Numbered from the stretch's first letter, positions 47,026 through 56,528 are shown. The stretch: 64,000 nucleotides of DNA from Pseudomonas sp. B21-028 (GCF_024749045.1 NZ_CP087184.1:1984001-2048000), one strand, 5' to 3'. Numbers and translations: made by a program. Notes: generated by a model not told the origin, from the sequence alone.

Positions 47026-47114
47026 TTGACTTGCAGAGTATAGTCGTCCAGCCATAGCGGACGATTGGAGGAGGTGGAGTCCGCCTTCGGCGGATTGGGT
47101 GTGTCCTTGAACAT
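47022..47114 (-). pseudogene. Short ORF, possible remnant of a small Pseudomonas MFKxTPNPP protein
   Basis: A 30-codon frame starting MFKDTPNPPKADSTSS. The first ten or so residues resemble the start of a family of roughly 100-residue Pseudomonas proteins of unknown function that begin MFKVTPNPP. The rest does not match and there is no ribosome site, so it may be a truncated remnant at the island edge. Confidence 0.3.
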
Positions 47115-47211
47115 GATTTCTGGCGTAGTCGTAGGTAAAGACGCAAGGTTGCGTAGCCTGGACGAGCGCGGTAGCCAGGGTGTCGGCACGCTCTGAAGGT
47201 TGCCTGCACTT

Positions 47212-47344
47212 CGTGGCGAGGGGATTTATCCCCGCTCGGCTGCGCAGCAGCCGTAGTCAGATTTATGCGGTCTTCCAGAAGAACCTCTGTGCATGGTTGT
47301 TGGGGCTGCTGCGCAGCCCAGCGGGGATAAATCCCCTCGCCACA
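47212..47344. repeat. GTGGCGAGGGGAT-type inverted repeat doublet
   Basis: Copies 47212-47253 and 47302-47344 in opposite orientation, downstream of the immunity gene. Flanking sequence out to 47115 holds nothing else I recognise. Confidence 0.85.
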
Positions 47345-47383
47345 GGATTGTGTTCTTGAATCCGCGTTTTGTACTGCGATGGT

Positions 47384-47857
47384 TCATGCTTCGTCCAAAT
47401 CCTCCTCGTCGATCAAGCCTTGGACGAATCGAAGGAAATTCGAGCATACAAGTTTTTCGGACTCGGCCTGATTCTCTTCAGGGCTGAGGTCGCTGTCGAA
47501 AGTATCGGTGGTGAAGTAACTGATGGCTCCTGAATCAAGGTTCAAGCAAAAAAAGTTGCCACCCAGGTCGTCTGCAAAAGGAAGGAGGTGTGTAGGAAGA
47601 ACTTGTTTCTTCAGCATGAGTTGATAGGTGGATAGAAGCGTGGGCTCCCCATAGGCAATCGGCCTGAAGGAGGCTACTTCGATTGGATCGTAAAAATCTT
47701 CGCTGACCCAGTAAGCCCGTTCCGGCATGCCTCCGTTGTACTTGAGGTAGTGGTTTCTAAAAGTAATGGGCAGTTTCTTACCAATGATGGTCTCTAGGTG
47801 GTCCAGATCGGTAGAGGTAATAGCCGTTTCGCAATCTGAGAACTTGTTTTCAAGCAT
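47384..47857 (-). CDS. SMI1/KNR4-family immunity protein
   Basis: A 157-residue acidic protein with the SMI1/KNR4 pattern: LETIIGKKLPITFRNHYLKYNGG near residues 22-44, then LLPFADDLGGNFFCLNL. This superfamily supplies immunity proteins to polymorphic nuclease toxins. It begins 12 bp after the stop of the Rhs gene, with GGAG 7 nt before its ATG, so it should be coexpressed and neutralise the Rhs tip. Base composition is clearly more AT-rich than the Rhs body. Confidence 0.82.
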   Translation of the reverse strand: MLENKFSDCETAITSTDLDHLETIIGKKLPITFRNHYLKYNGGMPERAYWVSEDFYDPIEVASFRPIAYGEPTLLSTYQLMLKKQVLPTHLLPFADDLGGNFFCLNLDSGAISYFTTDTFDSDLSPEENQAESEKLVCSNFLRFVQGLIDEEDLDEA

Positions 47858-47869
47858 CGAAATCTCCAG

Positions 47870-50800
47870 TCATGAGCAGCGCCCAGGTTTGACTTTGCTG
47901 TTGGGAATTTTGTTGGCCAGCCAGCCCTTTTTTGAGGCTGCGAGGACTGACTCACTGCTGTCGTAATTAACCTTGAAATGTTTTTCATACTGAGCAACTG
48001 AGCCGCCGTGAGGGTATGTGGCCTCATGGGCAGATTTTTTGACAAGCTGCATTGTTGTATGACCCGTTTTCGGGTCGAAGTCATCAACGTGGTGCCAGGT
48101 GTAGTCCTTCTTGGCACTTCTGGGAATACCTGCTTCCTTGAAGGCTTGAGTAAAATCGCGCGACCTGGAGCCTTGCATCTTGATCGTCACGATATTTCTT
48201 TGTGAGCCCGTTATCGGATAAAGATCACTGCTTCCGGTGAAGTCGACCCCGGCATACGCCCAGCCCCATGGATCCGCCCAACCGATCGGGTTCGGCGCGT
48301 ATTGGTAAAGATTGAGTCCACCTTCCAACCCAATCGGATCCGGCGTCGTAAACCTTCCGACATCCGGATCGTAAAACCTGAACGTATTGAAATGCAGCCC
48401 CGTCTCCCGGTCCAGGTACTGCCCCTGGAACCGCAGGTTCTGCTCTTCGATGTAATACGGCTCGCGCACTTCCGACAGGGTGTTGCCCCAGACCCGGTAC
48501 GTTGCCTGCCAGACGTTGTGCCCATCGGCTTCGGTGAGCTGTTCCGGCAGGCCGTTGAGGTCGTTGTGGTAATAGCGGACTTTTTGCAGCGGGCCAGTGC
48601 CGTCGACGCGGGCCAGGGGGTCGTAGCTATTGTCGTCGTAGAGGTACAGGCTGCTCTGCTGGTGGCGATGCTCCTGCAACAGGCGCAGGCCGTCCCAGGT
48701 GAAACGGGTTTCGCCGAGCGGATAGTCGTGGATGTCGTGCTCGGTTTTCGCGATGCGTCGGCCCAGGGGATCGTAGGCCATGCGCACGACGCTGCCATGC
48801 TCGTTGCGCACTTCGATCAGGCGACTTTCGGCATCGTAGGCGAAGCGTTGCAGGCCGCGTTTTGCGCTGCGTTTTTCGATCATCCGGCCGAACGCATCGT
48901 AGCGGTAACGCTTGTCCTCATACGTCAGCAGTTTGTTGTGCACCACCCGTCCGGCACCGGCTTGCGGGCCGTCCAGCAGGTTGGCGGCGGCGTCGTAGGC
49001 AAAGGTTTCGCGTTGGCCGTGGAGGCTGTCCTGGCTGGCGATGATGCGGCCGGTGGCGTCGTAGTGCAGCAGTTGGCGGTGTTGGGCGGCCGGTTGCTGG
49101 TCGAGTTTGCCGATCAGGTTGTCGGCGGGATCGTACTCGAAGTGTTTTTGCACCGCGGCCGGCATCAGCGAGGGTTGGCTGGTGTGGCGGCGCTGGCGCG
49201 AGCGCAGGCGGCCGCTGCGGTCGTACTCGCTGCGGGTGCTGATCTGGCCTTGGGTGCGCAGCACCTCGCGGTGCAGGCGGTCGCGTTCGAAGTCGCTGAT
49301 GACCTGGCCGTCGAGGTTGATCTGGTGCAGGTGCCCGCTGCCGTAGTACAGCCGGTTGAGCCAGCGGCCATCGGGCAGTTGGGTCTGGATCAGGTTGCCG
49401 AGTTCGTCGTAGCGGTGTTGCAGGCTGCCGGCGGCGCTGTCTTCGGCCAGCCACTGGCCGAGGGCGTCGTAGGCGAAGCTCAGACTTTGGGCGTTGCCTT
49501 GATGGTCGGTGAAGGTAACGGCGGTGAGCTGGTCCAGCGGGTCGTAGGCGTATTCGGTGCGGCCATCGTCGGTGACTTTGGCGATCAGCCGACCCACCGC
49601 ATCGCGCTCCAGCCGATGGACGATGGGCGACGGTGGCGCTTCGGGAACCACCGCCAGGCCGGTGCCGTGAGGGGCCGGAACGGCCGTCACGGCGGCGACA
49701 TTGTCCAACCGGTCGTAGGTGTAGCGCTTGGCGCTGCCGTCCAGATCCTGCTGTTCAACCAACCGGTCGCCGGCGTCCCAGGCAAACCGATAGCTCTCGC
49801 CATTTTCATTGACCAATGCTTGCAGTCGCCCATAGCTGTCATACGCAAACTGCACCTGCCGGCCCTGGGCGTCGGTGCGTTGGCGGACCTGGCCGCGGCG
49901 GTTGTGCTGGTAGAGCGTGGTGTGCCCGGCCGGGTCGGTGTAGCCGGTCAACTGGCCGGCGACGTCGCGCTGGTAAAGCTCGCTGCGGCCGTCCGGCAAC
50001 TGGCTGGAAAGCAACCGACCTTGGGCGTCATAGCTGAACTGGGTGCGCTCGCCGAGAGCGTCGATGATGGTCTGCAGGTAGCCGCGCTGGTCGTAGCTGA
50101 ACCGCGTCGGGTAACCCGAGCAATCGACATGCTCCACCAGTTGCCCGAACGGGTTCCGGCGCAGCGTCTTGCTTTTGCCGGTGGCGTCGATGATCTCGAT
50201 GACCTGGCCGTGGGCGTCATAGCGGTAGCGGGTGACATGACCCAGTGGATCGGTTTCGGCGATGCAGTTGCCGCGCTGATCGTAGCGGTACGTCCAGCTG
50301 TGGCCGGCGGCGTCGGTGTCCACCAGCGGCAGGGCCCAGTGTTCCAGCCAGAGAGTGGGTTCGCTGCGACCCAGCGGGTCCGTTTCGCTGATCAGGTTGC
50401 CGGCTTCGTCGTAGCTGTAGGCGTAGTGCCCGCCCTGCGGGTCGGTGGCGGCGAGCATCTGGCGCTCGTCGTTCCACTCGAACGACCAGGTCTGGCCGAG
50501 CGTGTCGGTGAACTGGGTGATCTGGTGCTGACTGTTCCAGTGCCGGGTGCTGAGCCGCTGCAAGCCGTCGCGGATGCGGGTGATGCCGGCCGTGAGGTCA
50601 TAGTCGAACTGGTAGGCATCGCCCTCGTCGGTCCAGTGCCGGACCACGCGCCATTCCTGGTCCTCGATCAAGGCCCAGTCGTAGAAACAGTGCAGGCCCG
50701 TGGGCAGTTGGTGTTCCACCATGCGCCGGCCGGCGTCGTAGGCGAAGCGTCGTTGCACCTGGCCGGTGGCGTCGCGCACTTCGACCAGATTGCCTACCGC

Positions 50801-52258
50801 GTCGTAGGCGTAGCTGACCAGCATTTCCCGTTGCTGGTCGGGGTACAGGCGTTGGATCTGGCTGACACGTTCACGTTCGTAAGCCAGTTCGACCTGCACC
50901 AGATCGAACGTATCGCGCAGTCGCACCAGGCGCCCGGCGTCGTCGTAGTCGAGGTGAATGCGGTTGTCGTTGCGGTCGCCCAACTGATTCAGGCGCAGCA
51001 AAGCCGCGTTCCCCGGCGTCGGTTCGAACAGACGATACAGGCCGTCCGCGCTTTCGATCAGCAATTGCCCGTTGACATGGCGCCGCACGGCGAGGCCTTC
51101 GCCGGCGCTGAACACCGCGCCACCCAGTGGGATCGACCCCATGTCGATTGGGCGGCCCTGTTCGTCGGTGTAGACCAGGGTCTCACCGCCTTCGGGGTGA
51201 GGCCGGATCTCGACGCACACCTCGTAGGGCACGCTCCAGCCGACGCCGAACAGCCCTTCGCCGCGCTCGTCACGGCTGTTGTAGAAGCGCTGCCAATCGA
51301 TCGGCAGAATCCCCGGCAGCACGAAATCCAGCTCTTCATCGCCGCCCAGCACCTTGGCCCCGGTGGCGGCATGCACCGGATTCGACGAACCCATGGCTGC
51401 ATTGGCCGCCGCGCCCATGGCGCTGCTGACCGCCATCGACGCCGCTGCCCCGGCCAGCATGCACGGCAGTTTGCTGAAGAACTTGCCCTTGCTGCCCTTG
51501 AGCATCAGCAACGCGGTGACCGCCAGCCCCACCCCCGGCGTCTTGCCGCTGCGGATCTCGCGGACCACCACGGTGCCGCCGCCGATGGTCACGTCAGGGG
51601 AAATCAACCCGGACGACACCACCTTGGCCTCGCAGGTACTGCGGTCGCCGCTGCGCACGGCGGGCTGGCCGTTGATGGTGACCTTGTCCGAGCCTTCGGC
51701 CAGGAACTGCGGCGGCATCGGCGGATGCTTGAGGCAGGTGATCATGTCCAGCGGCTTGGGCACGGCGCCGGGCGCGGGCGTGGCAACGGTGGGCCGCCAC
51801 ATCTGCGAGAAGAAGCTCTCGGCCATATCCAGGTAGCTGGGCTCGGGCGCTTCGAGTTCGGTGCCGGCCGGCGCGACATGGGACTCGATGGCTCCGGCGG
51901 CGCGGGCGGCGGGAATGTTGTTGGTCAGGGTGTCGGTGGAGCCGGTGAGGATGTTGGCCTGCACCGTGGGCGGGAAGAGGGCGTTGCCGATGCCCTCGCA
52001 GATATTGCTCAGGCCCTTGTCGGCGCCGGTCTTGCTCATGGCAAGGCCGACGACCGCACCGACCACGGCACCGAGCAGGAAGCAGCCCAGGCCGCCGGTC
52101 GCGACCGTGATGCCGGTGGCCGCCACCACGGCAGCGGTGGCGACGGCCGTGATCGCGATGTTGGCCGCCACTTCCAGCACGCCGCCGAGGATGTCGGCCA
52201 TCATCGAGGTGTGGTCCAGCGCGTCGCCCAGGCGGGCAGCCCAGAGTACGTCAGACAT
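47870..52258 (-). CDS. Rhs polymorphic toxin: prePAAR-TM-PAAR-Rhs core-WHH nuclease tip
   Basis: A 1462-residue effector. Residues 7-16 read AARLGDALDH, the prePAAR motif (AARxxDxxxH). Hydrophobic helices follow (about 19-75), then PAAR-like segments (about 97-235; GSDKVTINGQPAVRSGDRST). The YD-repeat shell runs from about 290 to 1333 and ends in the DPIG...DPWG motif of Rhs autocleavage. The 129-residue tip carries YTWHHVDDFDPKTGHTTMQLV, the HNH/Endo VII WHH nuclease pattern. Such proteins ride on VgrG of a type VI secretion system. No VgrG or Eag chaperone gene is adjacent. The tip (47870-48259) is AT-rich relative to the body, a sign of tip exchange. Confidence 0.9.
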   Translation of the reverse strand: MSDVLWAARLGDALDHTSMMADILGGVLEVAANIAITAVATAAVVAATGITVATGGLGCFLLGAVVGAVVGLAMSKTGADKGLSNICEGIGNALFPPTVQANILTGSTDTLTNNIPAARAAGAIESHVAPAGTELEAPEPSYLDMAESFFSQMWRPTVATPAPGAVPKPLDMITCLKHPPMPPQFLAEGSDKVTINGQPAVRSGDRSTCEAKVVSSGLISPDVTIGGGTVVVREIRSGKTPGVGLAVTALLMLKGSKGKFFSKLPCMLAGAAASMAVSSAMGAAANAAMGSSNPVHAATGAKVLGGDEELDFVLPGILPIDWQRFYNSRDERGEGLFGVGWSVPYEVCVEIRPHPEGGETLVYTDEQGRPIDMGSIPLGGAVFSAGEGLAVRRHVNGQLLIESADGLYRLFEPTPGNAALLRLNQLGDRNDNRIHLDYDDAGRLVRLRDTFDLVQVELAYERERVSQIQRLYPDQQREMLVSYAYDAVGNLVEVRDATGQVQRRFAYDAGRRMVEHQLPTGLHCFYDWALIEDQEWRVVRHWTDEGDAYQFDYDLTAGITRIRDGLQRLSTRHWNSQHQITQFTDTLGQTWSFEWNDERQMLAATDPQGGHYAYSYDEAGNLISETDPLGRSEPTLWLEHWALPLVDTDAAGHSWTYRYDQRGNCIAETDPLGHVTRYRYDAHGQVIEIIDATGKSKTLRRNPFGQLVEHVDCSGYPTRFSYDQRGYLQTIIDALGERTQFSYDAQGRLLSSQLPDGRSELYQRDVAGQLTGYTDPAGHTTLYQHNRRGQVRQRTDAQGRQVQFAYDSYGRLQALVNENGESYRFAWDAGDRLVEQQDLDGSAKRYTYDRLDNVAAVTAVPAPHGTGLAVVPEAPPSPIVHRLERDAVGRLIAKVTDDGRTEYAYDPLDQLTAVTFTDHQGNAQSLSFAYDALGQWLAEDSAAGSLQHRYDELGNLIQTQLPDGRWLNRLYYGSGHLHQINLDGQVISDFERDRLHREVLRTQGQISTRSEYDRSGRLRSRQRRHTSQPSLMPAAVQKHFEYDPADNLIGKLDQQPAAQHRQLLHYDATGRIIASQDSLHGQRETFAYDAAANLLDGPQAGAGRVVHNKLLTYEDKRYRYDAFGRMIEKRSAKRGLQRFAYDAESRLIEVRNEHGSVVRMAYDPLGRRIAKTEHDIHDYPLGETRFTWDGLRLLQEHRHQQSSLYLYDDNSYDPLARVDGTGPLQKVRYYHNDLNGLPEQLTEADGHNVWQATYRVWGNTLSEVREPYYIEEQNLRFQGQYLDRETGLHFNTFRFYDPDVGRFTTPDPIGLEGGLNLYQYAPNPIGWADPWGWAYAGVDFTGSSDLYPITGSQRNIVTIKMQGSRSRDFTQAFKEAGIPRSAKKDYTWHHVDDFDPKTGHTTMQLVKKSAHEATYPHGGSVAQYEKHFKVNYDSSESVLAASKKGWLANKIPNSKVKPGRCS

Positions 52259-52443
52259 GCACGTTACCCGTGCAGGAGGAGCCGCTGAACGTGATTGGTT
52301 CCCGCGCTGTGAGGCCTTCCATTGCGCCTTGTCTCCTTGGCAATCTTGACTTGCGTATCCGTGCGATCGGGCATTGGACCAGCTTCGGCGGTATCAGGCA
52401 ACTGATTGGTCAATCATCCCGGAGAGCCGCTTTCGCCGCGGTG
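52259..52443. other. Gap between vapC-like gene and Rhs gene
   Basis: 185 bp that must hold the Rhs promoter if it is not read from the Phd-VapC module. I see no clear promoter, repeat or terminator. Confidence 0.35.
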
Positions 52444-52854
52444 TCAGGCCTCCCACGGGTTGAGCAGCGTGACCCCGCTGGCCTCGAAGTCCGCTACGTT
52501 GCGTGTGACCACGGTCAGGCCATGGATCAGGGCCGTGGCGGCGATCAGCGCGTCGCATTCGTTGCTGCGGTCGGGCACGTGCAGGCGGGCGCAGCGCAGT
52601 GCCACGGCGCGGTCTACCGCCAGGATCCTGCCGGCAAAGGCGGGCAAGACGTGGTTATCCAGCCAGGTCCGCAGGCGACTGCCTTGGCTCGGGTCATTGC
52701 GTTCGAAACGCAACACGCCGGTTTCCAGTTCCAGTACGGTGATCGCCGAAACGTAGAGGCTGGGGGCGGCCACGCTGCGGGCCCAGGCCTGCACATTTCT
52801 GTCGGCCTGGGGCTTGCGCAATTCCGAAATGACGTTGGTGTCGAGTAAGTACAT
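52444..52854 (-). CDS. vapC: PIN-domain toxin (VapC/FitB-like)
   Basis: A 136-residue PIN-domain RNase. Acidic residues fit the catalytic quartet: Asp5 (LLDTNV), Glu42 (LELE), Asp101 (NECDALIAATA) and Asp122 (TRNVADF). VapC-type toxins cleave RNA, often initiator tRNA or rRNA. Its ATG shares one base with the antitoxin stop codon (TGATG), so translation is coupled. Confidence 0.9.
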   Translation of the reverse strand: MYLLDTNVISELRKPQADRNVQAWARSVAAPSLYVSAITVLELETGVLRFERNDPSQGSRLRTWLDNHVLPAFAGRILAVDRAVALRCARLHVPDRSNECDALIAATALIHGLTVVTRNVADFEASGVTLLNPWEA

Positions 52855-53108
52855 CAGGACAGGTCTACCGCTCGAGGAATGATGATGGCGCGCTCGGTGT
52901 CGAAATCGATATCCGGCGCATCGGGCATGGCCAGCAGCTCGACAATGCTGACGCCGATGCCGGTCAGTTTCTGGTACTCCTCAATGCTTAGCAGCACATG
53001 GGCCGGCTTGCCACGGTCGGTGATGATGACTGGTCCTTCTCGGGTCGCTTTTTTGGCACCACTTGTGTCGTGGTTGAATTCGCGGCTGGACATGGTGGTG
53101 ATGGACAT
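52854..53108 (-). CDS. Phd/YefM-type antitoxin
   Basis: An 84-residue antitoxin of the Phd/YefM fold (TMSSREFNHDTSGAKKATREGPVIITDRGKPAHVLLSIEEYQKL). The N-terminal part binds DNA for autorepression; the C-terminal tail inhibits the PIN toxin encoded next. The ATG at 53106-53108 gives the standard MSITTMSSREFN start. Shares its stop with the toxin start. Confidence 0.9.
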   Translation of the reverse strand: MSITTMSSREFNHDTSGAKKATREGPVIITDRGKPAHVLLSIEEYQKLTGIGVSIVELLAMPDAPDIDFDTERAIIIPRAVDLS

Positions 53109-53201
53109 GGATGTGCCCTCATGGAACTCGAATGTAGGCACGTTACTACCTGGGCTGATTGGCGGCAAGAGAAACGGTAGCGTTCTATCGGACCGGCCAT
53201 G

Positions 53202-53238
53202 AAAAAGGCCCCGTCAATGTGCATTGACGGGGCCTTTC
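53202..53238 (-). terminator. Strong terminator of the cco1 operon
   Basis: A 16-bp perfect stem AAAGGCCCCGTCAATG/CATTGACGGGGCCTTT with a two-base loop, followed on the minus strand by T residues, 20 bp after ccoP1. It insulates the antitoxin, Rhs and ccoG genes from cco1 transcription. Confidence 0.93.
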
Positions 53239-53256
53239 GTGTATCAGGCGCAAGCC

Positions 53257-54240
53257 TTACTGGGCGTCAGCGGCCGAGGCCTTTTCGCCGTGGGACAGGC
53301 TGTAGACATAGGCGGCCAACAGGTGGACCTTGTCGTTGCCTTGCAGGTCGGCCTGGGCAGGCATCTGGCCCTGGCGACCGTAACGGATGGTCTGCTGCAG
53401 TTGAGCGAAGCTCGAACCGTAGATGAATGCGGCCGGGTGCGTCAGGTCGGGCGCGCCCATGGCCGGAGTCCCCTTGCCTGCCGGGCCGTGGCAGGCCACG
53501 CAGTTGGCAGCGAAGAGTTTCTGGCCATTGGCCGGATCGGCCTTGGCGCCTTCCGGCAGTTTGCGACCGTGCAGGCTGGTCACCAGGTAGGACGCCACGT
53601 CGGCGACACCCTGCTCGCCGACGACGGCAGCCCAGCCCGGCATCACCGCGTGACGACCGCCCATGATGGTGGTCTTGATGGTCTCCGGCTCACCGCCCCA
53701 GCGCCAGTCGGCGTCGGTCAGGTTAGGGAAGCCGTAGGCACCCTTGGCGTCGGAACCGTGGCAGACCGAGCAGTTGGAGGCGAACAGGCGGCCGCCCATC
53801 TTCAAGGCTTGCGGATCCTTGGCAACTTCTTCGATGGGCATGGAGGCGAACTTGGCGAAGATCGGACCGAACTTGGCATCCGAGCGCGCCATTTCCTTTT
53901 CCCACTCGTGCACGCCGGTCCAGCCGGTCTGGCCGTTGGCGAAAGCGGTCTGCTTTTCGGTGTCCAGGTAGTTATAGCCTGGCAGCAGGCCTTTCCAGTT
54001 GCCCAGGCCAGGGTAGAGCGCCAGGTAGCCGAGGGCGAACACGATGGTGCCCACGAACAGCATGAACCACCATTTCGGCAGCGGGTTGTCGTATTCCTCG
54101 ATCCCGTCGAAGGAATGGCCAACCGTCTCTTCGGTGGCCTCGCTGCGCTGGCCCTTGCGGGTCGACAGCAGCAGCCAGGTCAGGGAGAAGATCGTTCCCA
54201 GGCTGAGGACTGTGACGTACAGACTCCAGAACGTTGTCAT
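53257..54240 (-). CDS. ccoP1: Cbb3 oxidase diheme subunit CcoP, copy 1
   Basis: A 327-residue membrane-anchored cytochrome c. Two N-terminal membrane helices (about 5-25 and 58-78), the [17 protein letters not shown] motif, then two periplasmic heme sites, CSVCH and CVACH, with distal Met ligands ([20 protein letters not shown]). Feeds electrons to CcoN. Its ATG overlaps the ccoQ1 stop (ATGA). Confidence 0.96.
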   Translation of the reverse strand: MTTFWSLYVTVLSLGTIFSLTWLLLSTRKGQRSEATEETVGHSFDGIEEYDNPLPKWWFMLFVGTIVFALGYLALYPGLGNWKGLLPGYNYLDTEKQTAFANGQTGWTGVHEWEKEMARSDAKFGPIFAKFASMPIEEVAKDPQALKMGGRLFASNCSVCHGSDAKGAYGFPNLTDADWRWGGEPETIKTTIMGGRHAVMPGWAAVVGEQGVADVASYLVTSLHGRKLPEGAKADPANGQKLFAANCVACHGPAGKGTPAMGAPDLTHPAAFIYGSSFAQLQQTIRYGRQGQMPAQADLQGNDKVHLLAAYVYSLSHGEKASAADAQ

Positions 54241-54422
54241 TCTTTGTTACTCCTAGAAGCTTGCTCGACGTGCTTGATGGCTTCGGGATCATCCGCGAAC
54301 GGCAGCAAGGTCGCGTCGTCAAACTCCGACTTGCGCTTGGGGCTGAACACCCACAGGGCCAGACCGATAAAAGCCACCATCACGACGACGGTGCCCAGGC
54401 CGCGAATCATCCCGATATCCAT
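54237..54422 (-). CDS. ccoQ1: Cbb3 oxidase subunit CcoQ, copy 1
   Basis: A 61-residue single-helix protein ([21 protein letters not shown], then [17 protein letters not shown]), typical CcoQ, which stabilises the complex. Starts 6 bp after ccoO1 and overlaps ccoP1 by 4 bp. Confidence 0.93.
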   Translation of the reverse strand: MDIGMIRGLGTVVVMVAFIGLALWVFSPKRKSEFDDATLLPFADDPEAIKHVEQASRSNKE

Positions 54423-54428
54423 TAAGAA

Positions 54429-55037
54429 TCACCGTTTGCTTTTGATGATGGTGCCCAGGCCTTGCAGATAGGCCACCAGCGCGTCCATTTCGGTCTTGCC
54501 CTTCACGGCATCCTTGGCACCGGCGATGTCTTCGTCGGTGTAAGGCACGCCCAGGGTGCGCAGGACTTCCATTTTTTTCGCGGTGTCTTTGCCGTCGAGC
54601 TTGTTTTCCACGAGGAACGGGTAGGCCGGCATTTTCGACTCAGGTACCACGTTGCGCGGGTTGTACAAGTGCGCACGGTGCCAGTCATCGGAGTAACGGC
54701 CGCCAACGCGGGCCAGGTCCGGACCGGTACGCTTGGAACCCCACAGGAACGGGTGGTCCCAGACGCTTTCGCCGGCGACCGAGTAGTGGCCGTAGCGTTC
54801 GGTCTCGGCGCGGAACGGACGGATCATCTGCGAGTGGCAGCCGACACAGCCGTTGGCGATGTAGATGTCGCGGCCTTCCAGTTCAAGGGCGGTACGCGGC
54901 TTCATGCCTTCGACCGGCTTGTTGGTCACGTCCTGGAAAAACAGCGGAACGATCTGGGTCAGGCCGCCGATGCTCACGGCAATGACCATGAAGAAGGCCA
55001 GCAGGCCGATATTCTTCTCTACTGCTTCGTGCTTCAT
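54429..55037 (-). CDS. ccoO1: Cbb3 oxidase monoheme subunit CcoO, copy 1
   Basis: A 202-residue membrane-anchored monoheme cytochrome c: N-terminal helix ([23 protein letters not shown]), heme site CVGCHSQM and the [11 protein letters not shown] segment carrying the Met ligand. Its start shares one base with the ccoN1 stop (TGATG). Confidence 0.96.
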   Translation of the reverse strand: MKHEAVEKNIGLLAFFMVIAVSIGGLTQIVPLFFQDVTNKPVEGMKPRTALELEGRDIYIANGCVGCHSQMIRPFRAETERYGHYSVAGESVWDHPFLWGSKRTGPDLARVGGRYSDDWHRAHLYNPRNVVPESKMPAYPFLVENKLDGKDTAKKMEVLRTLGVPYTDEDIAGAKDAVKGKTEMDALVAYLQGLGTIIKSKR

Positions 55038-56479
55038 CAGTGAGCTCCAACTACGGCGATCTTGGCGGCGGCTTCAGCTTCAGCCGGGTCAGAAGCACGA
55101 ACGGTGCGGTACACGTTGTAGGCCATGAACAGCATGCCGCTGGCGAAGAACGCGCCGCCCAGGGCTCGGACGATGTAGCCAGGGTGGCTGGCTTGCAGCG
55201 CTTCGACGAACGAGTAGGTCAGGGTGCCGTCGTCGTTGATCGCACGCCACATCAGGCCCTGGGTGATGCCGTTGACCCACATCGAGGCGATGTAGAGCAC
55301 GGTACCGATGGTCGCGAGCCAGAAGTGCGCGTTGATCAGCGGGGTGCTGTGCATTTGCGCACGACCGAACAGTTTCGGGATCATGTGGTAGATGGCGCCG
55401 ATGGAAATCATCGCCACCCAGCCGAGCGCGCCAGCGTGGACGTGGCCGATGGTCCAGTCGGTGTAGTGGCTCAGGGAGTTGACGGTCTTGATGGCCATCA
55501 TCGGGCCTTCGAAGGTCGACATGCCGTAGAACGCCAGCGAAACCACCAGGAAACGCAGGATCGGGTCGGTACGCAGCTTATGCCAGGCGCCCGAGAGGGT
55601 CATCATGCCGTTGATCATGCCGCCCCAGCTTGGCGCCAGCAGGATGATCGACATGGCCATGCCCAGGGACTGCGCCCAGTCCGGCAGCGCGGTGTAGTGC
55701 AGGTGGTGCGGGCCGGCCCAGATGTACAGGGTGATCAGCGCCCAGAAGTGCACGATGGACAGGCGATAGGAGTAGATCGGACGCTCGGCCTGCTTCGGCA
55801 CGAAGTAGTACATCATCCCCAGGAAGCCGGTGGTCAGGAAGAAGCCCACGGCGTTGTGGCCGTACCACCACTGGATCATCGCGTCGGTCGCGCCCGAATA
55901 GGCCGAGTACGACTTGAACAGGCTGACCGGCAGCGACATGTGGTTGACGATGTGCAGCATGGCCGTCACGACGATGAAGGCACCGTAGAACCAGTTACCG
56001 ACGTAGATGTGCTTGGTCTTGCGCTTGACGATGGTGCCGAAGAACACCAGGCCGTAGGTCACCCAGACGATGGCCAGCAGAATAGCCAGGGGCCATTCCA
56101 GTTCCGCGTATTCCTTGGTGGTGGTGAAACCCATGGGCAAGGTCACGATCGCGCCGACGATGACCGCTTGCCAACCCCAGAAGGTGAAGGCCGCGAGGCT
56201 GTCGGAGATCAGTCGCGTCTGGCAGGTTCGCTGCACGACGTAGTAGGAAGTGGCAAACAATGCACAACCACCGAAGGCGAAGATCACCAGGTTGGTGTGC
56301 AGCGGGCGCAGGCGTCCAAACGTCGTCCATGGCAGATCGAAGTTCAACTCCGGCCAGACCAGTTGCGAGGCGATGAAGACACCGAGCCCCATGCCAAGGA
56401 TCCCCCAGACCACCGTCATGATGGCGAACTGGCGGACTACCTTATAGTTATAAGCAGTCGGACTGATTGCTGTGCTCAT
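55037..56479 (-). CDS. ccoN1: Cbb3 oxidase catalytic subunit CcoN, copy 1
   Basis: A 480-residue heme-copper oxidase subunit I of class C with about 12 membrane helices. Conserved blocks: [49 protein letters not shown] (copper His ligands) and [14 protein letters not shown] (heme ligands). Reduces oxygen to water with very high affinity while pumping protons. First gene of ccoN1-O1-Q1-P1, closed by the terminator at 53202. The promoter has no convincing Anr box. Confidence 0.97.
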   Translation of the reverse strand: MSTAISPTAYNYKVVRQFAIMTVVWGILGMGLGVFIASQLVWPELNFDLPWTTFGRLRPLHTNLVIFAFGGCALFATSYYVVQRTCQTRLISDSLAAFTFWGWQAVIVGAIVTLPMGFTTTKEYAELEWPLAILLAIVWVTYGLVFFGTIVKRKTKHIYVGNWFYGAFIVVTAMLHIVNHMSLPVSLFKSYSAYSGATDAMIQWWYGHNAVGFFLTTGFLGMMYYFVPKQAERPIYSYRLSIVHFWALITLYIWAGPHHLHYTALPDWAQSLGMAMSIILLAPSWGGMINGMMTLSGAWHKLRTDPILRFLVVSLAFYGMSTFEGPMMAIKTVNSLSHYTDWTIGHVHAGALGWVAMISIGAIYHMIPKLFGRAQMHSTPLINAHFWLATIGTVLYIASMWVNGITQGLMWRAINDDGTLTYSFVEALQASHPGYIVRALGGAFFASGMLFMAYNVYRTVRASDPAEAEAAAKIAVVGAH

Positions 56480-56528
56480 TCTAAGGTTCCACGGTTTGGG
56501 TGTTTTATTAGGATAAAAATCGGCCGCA

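Noticed and set aside
46844..47209. 121-codon minus-strand frame upstream of ccoG
   Set aside because: Arg/Pro-rich, no ribosome site, no similarity I recognise; it runs through the regulatory region of ccoG.
48302..52288. 1328-codon open frame on the plus strand across the Rhs gene
   Set aside because: It is antiparallel to the Rhs gene, whose minus-strand frame has clear prePAAR, PAAR, YD-repeat and DPxG motifs. The plus frame is a high-GC shadow with no recognisable domain.
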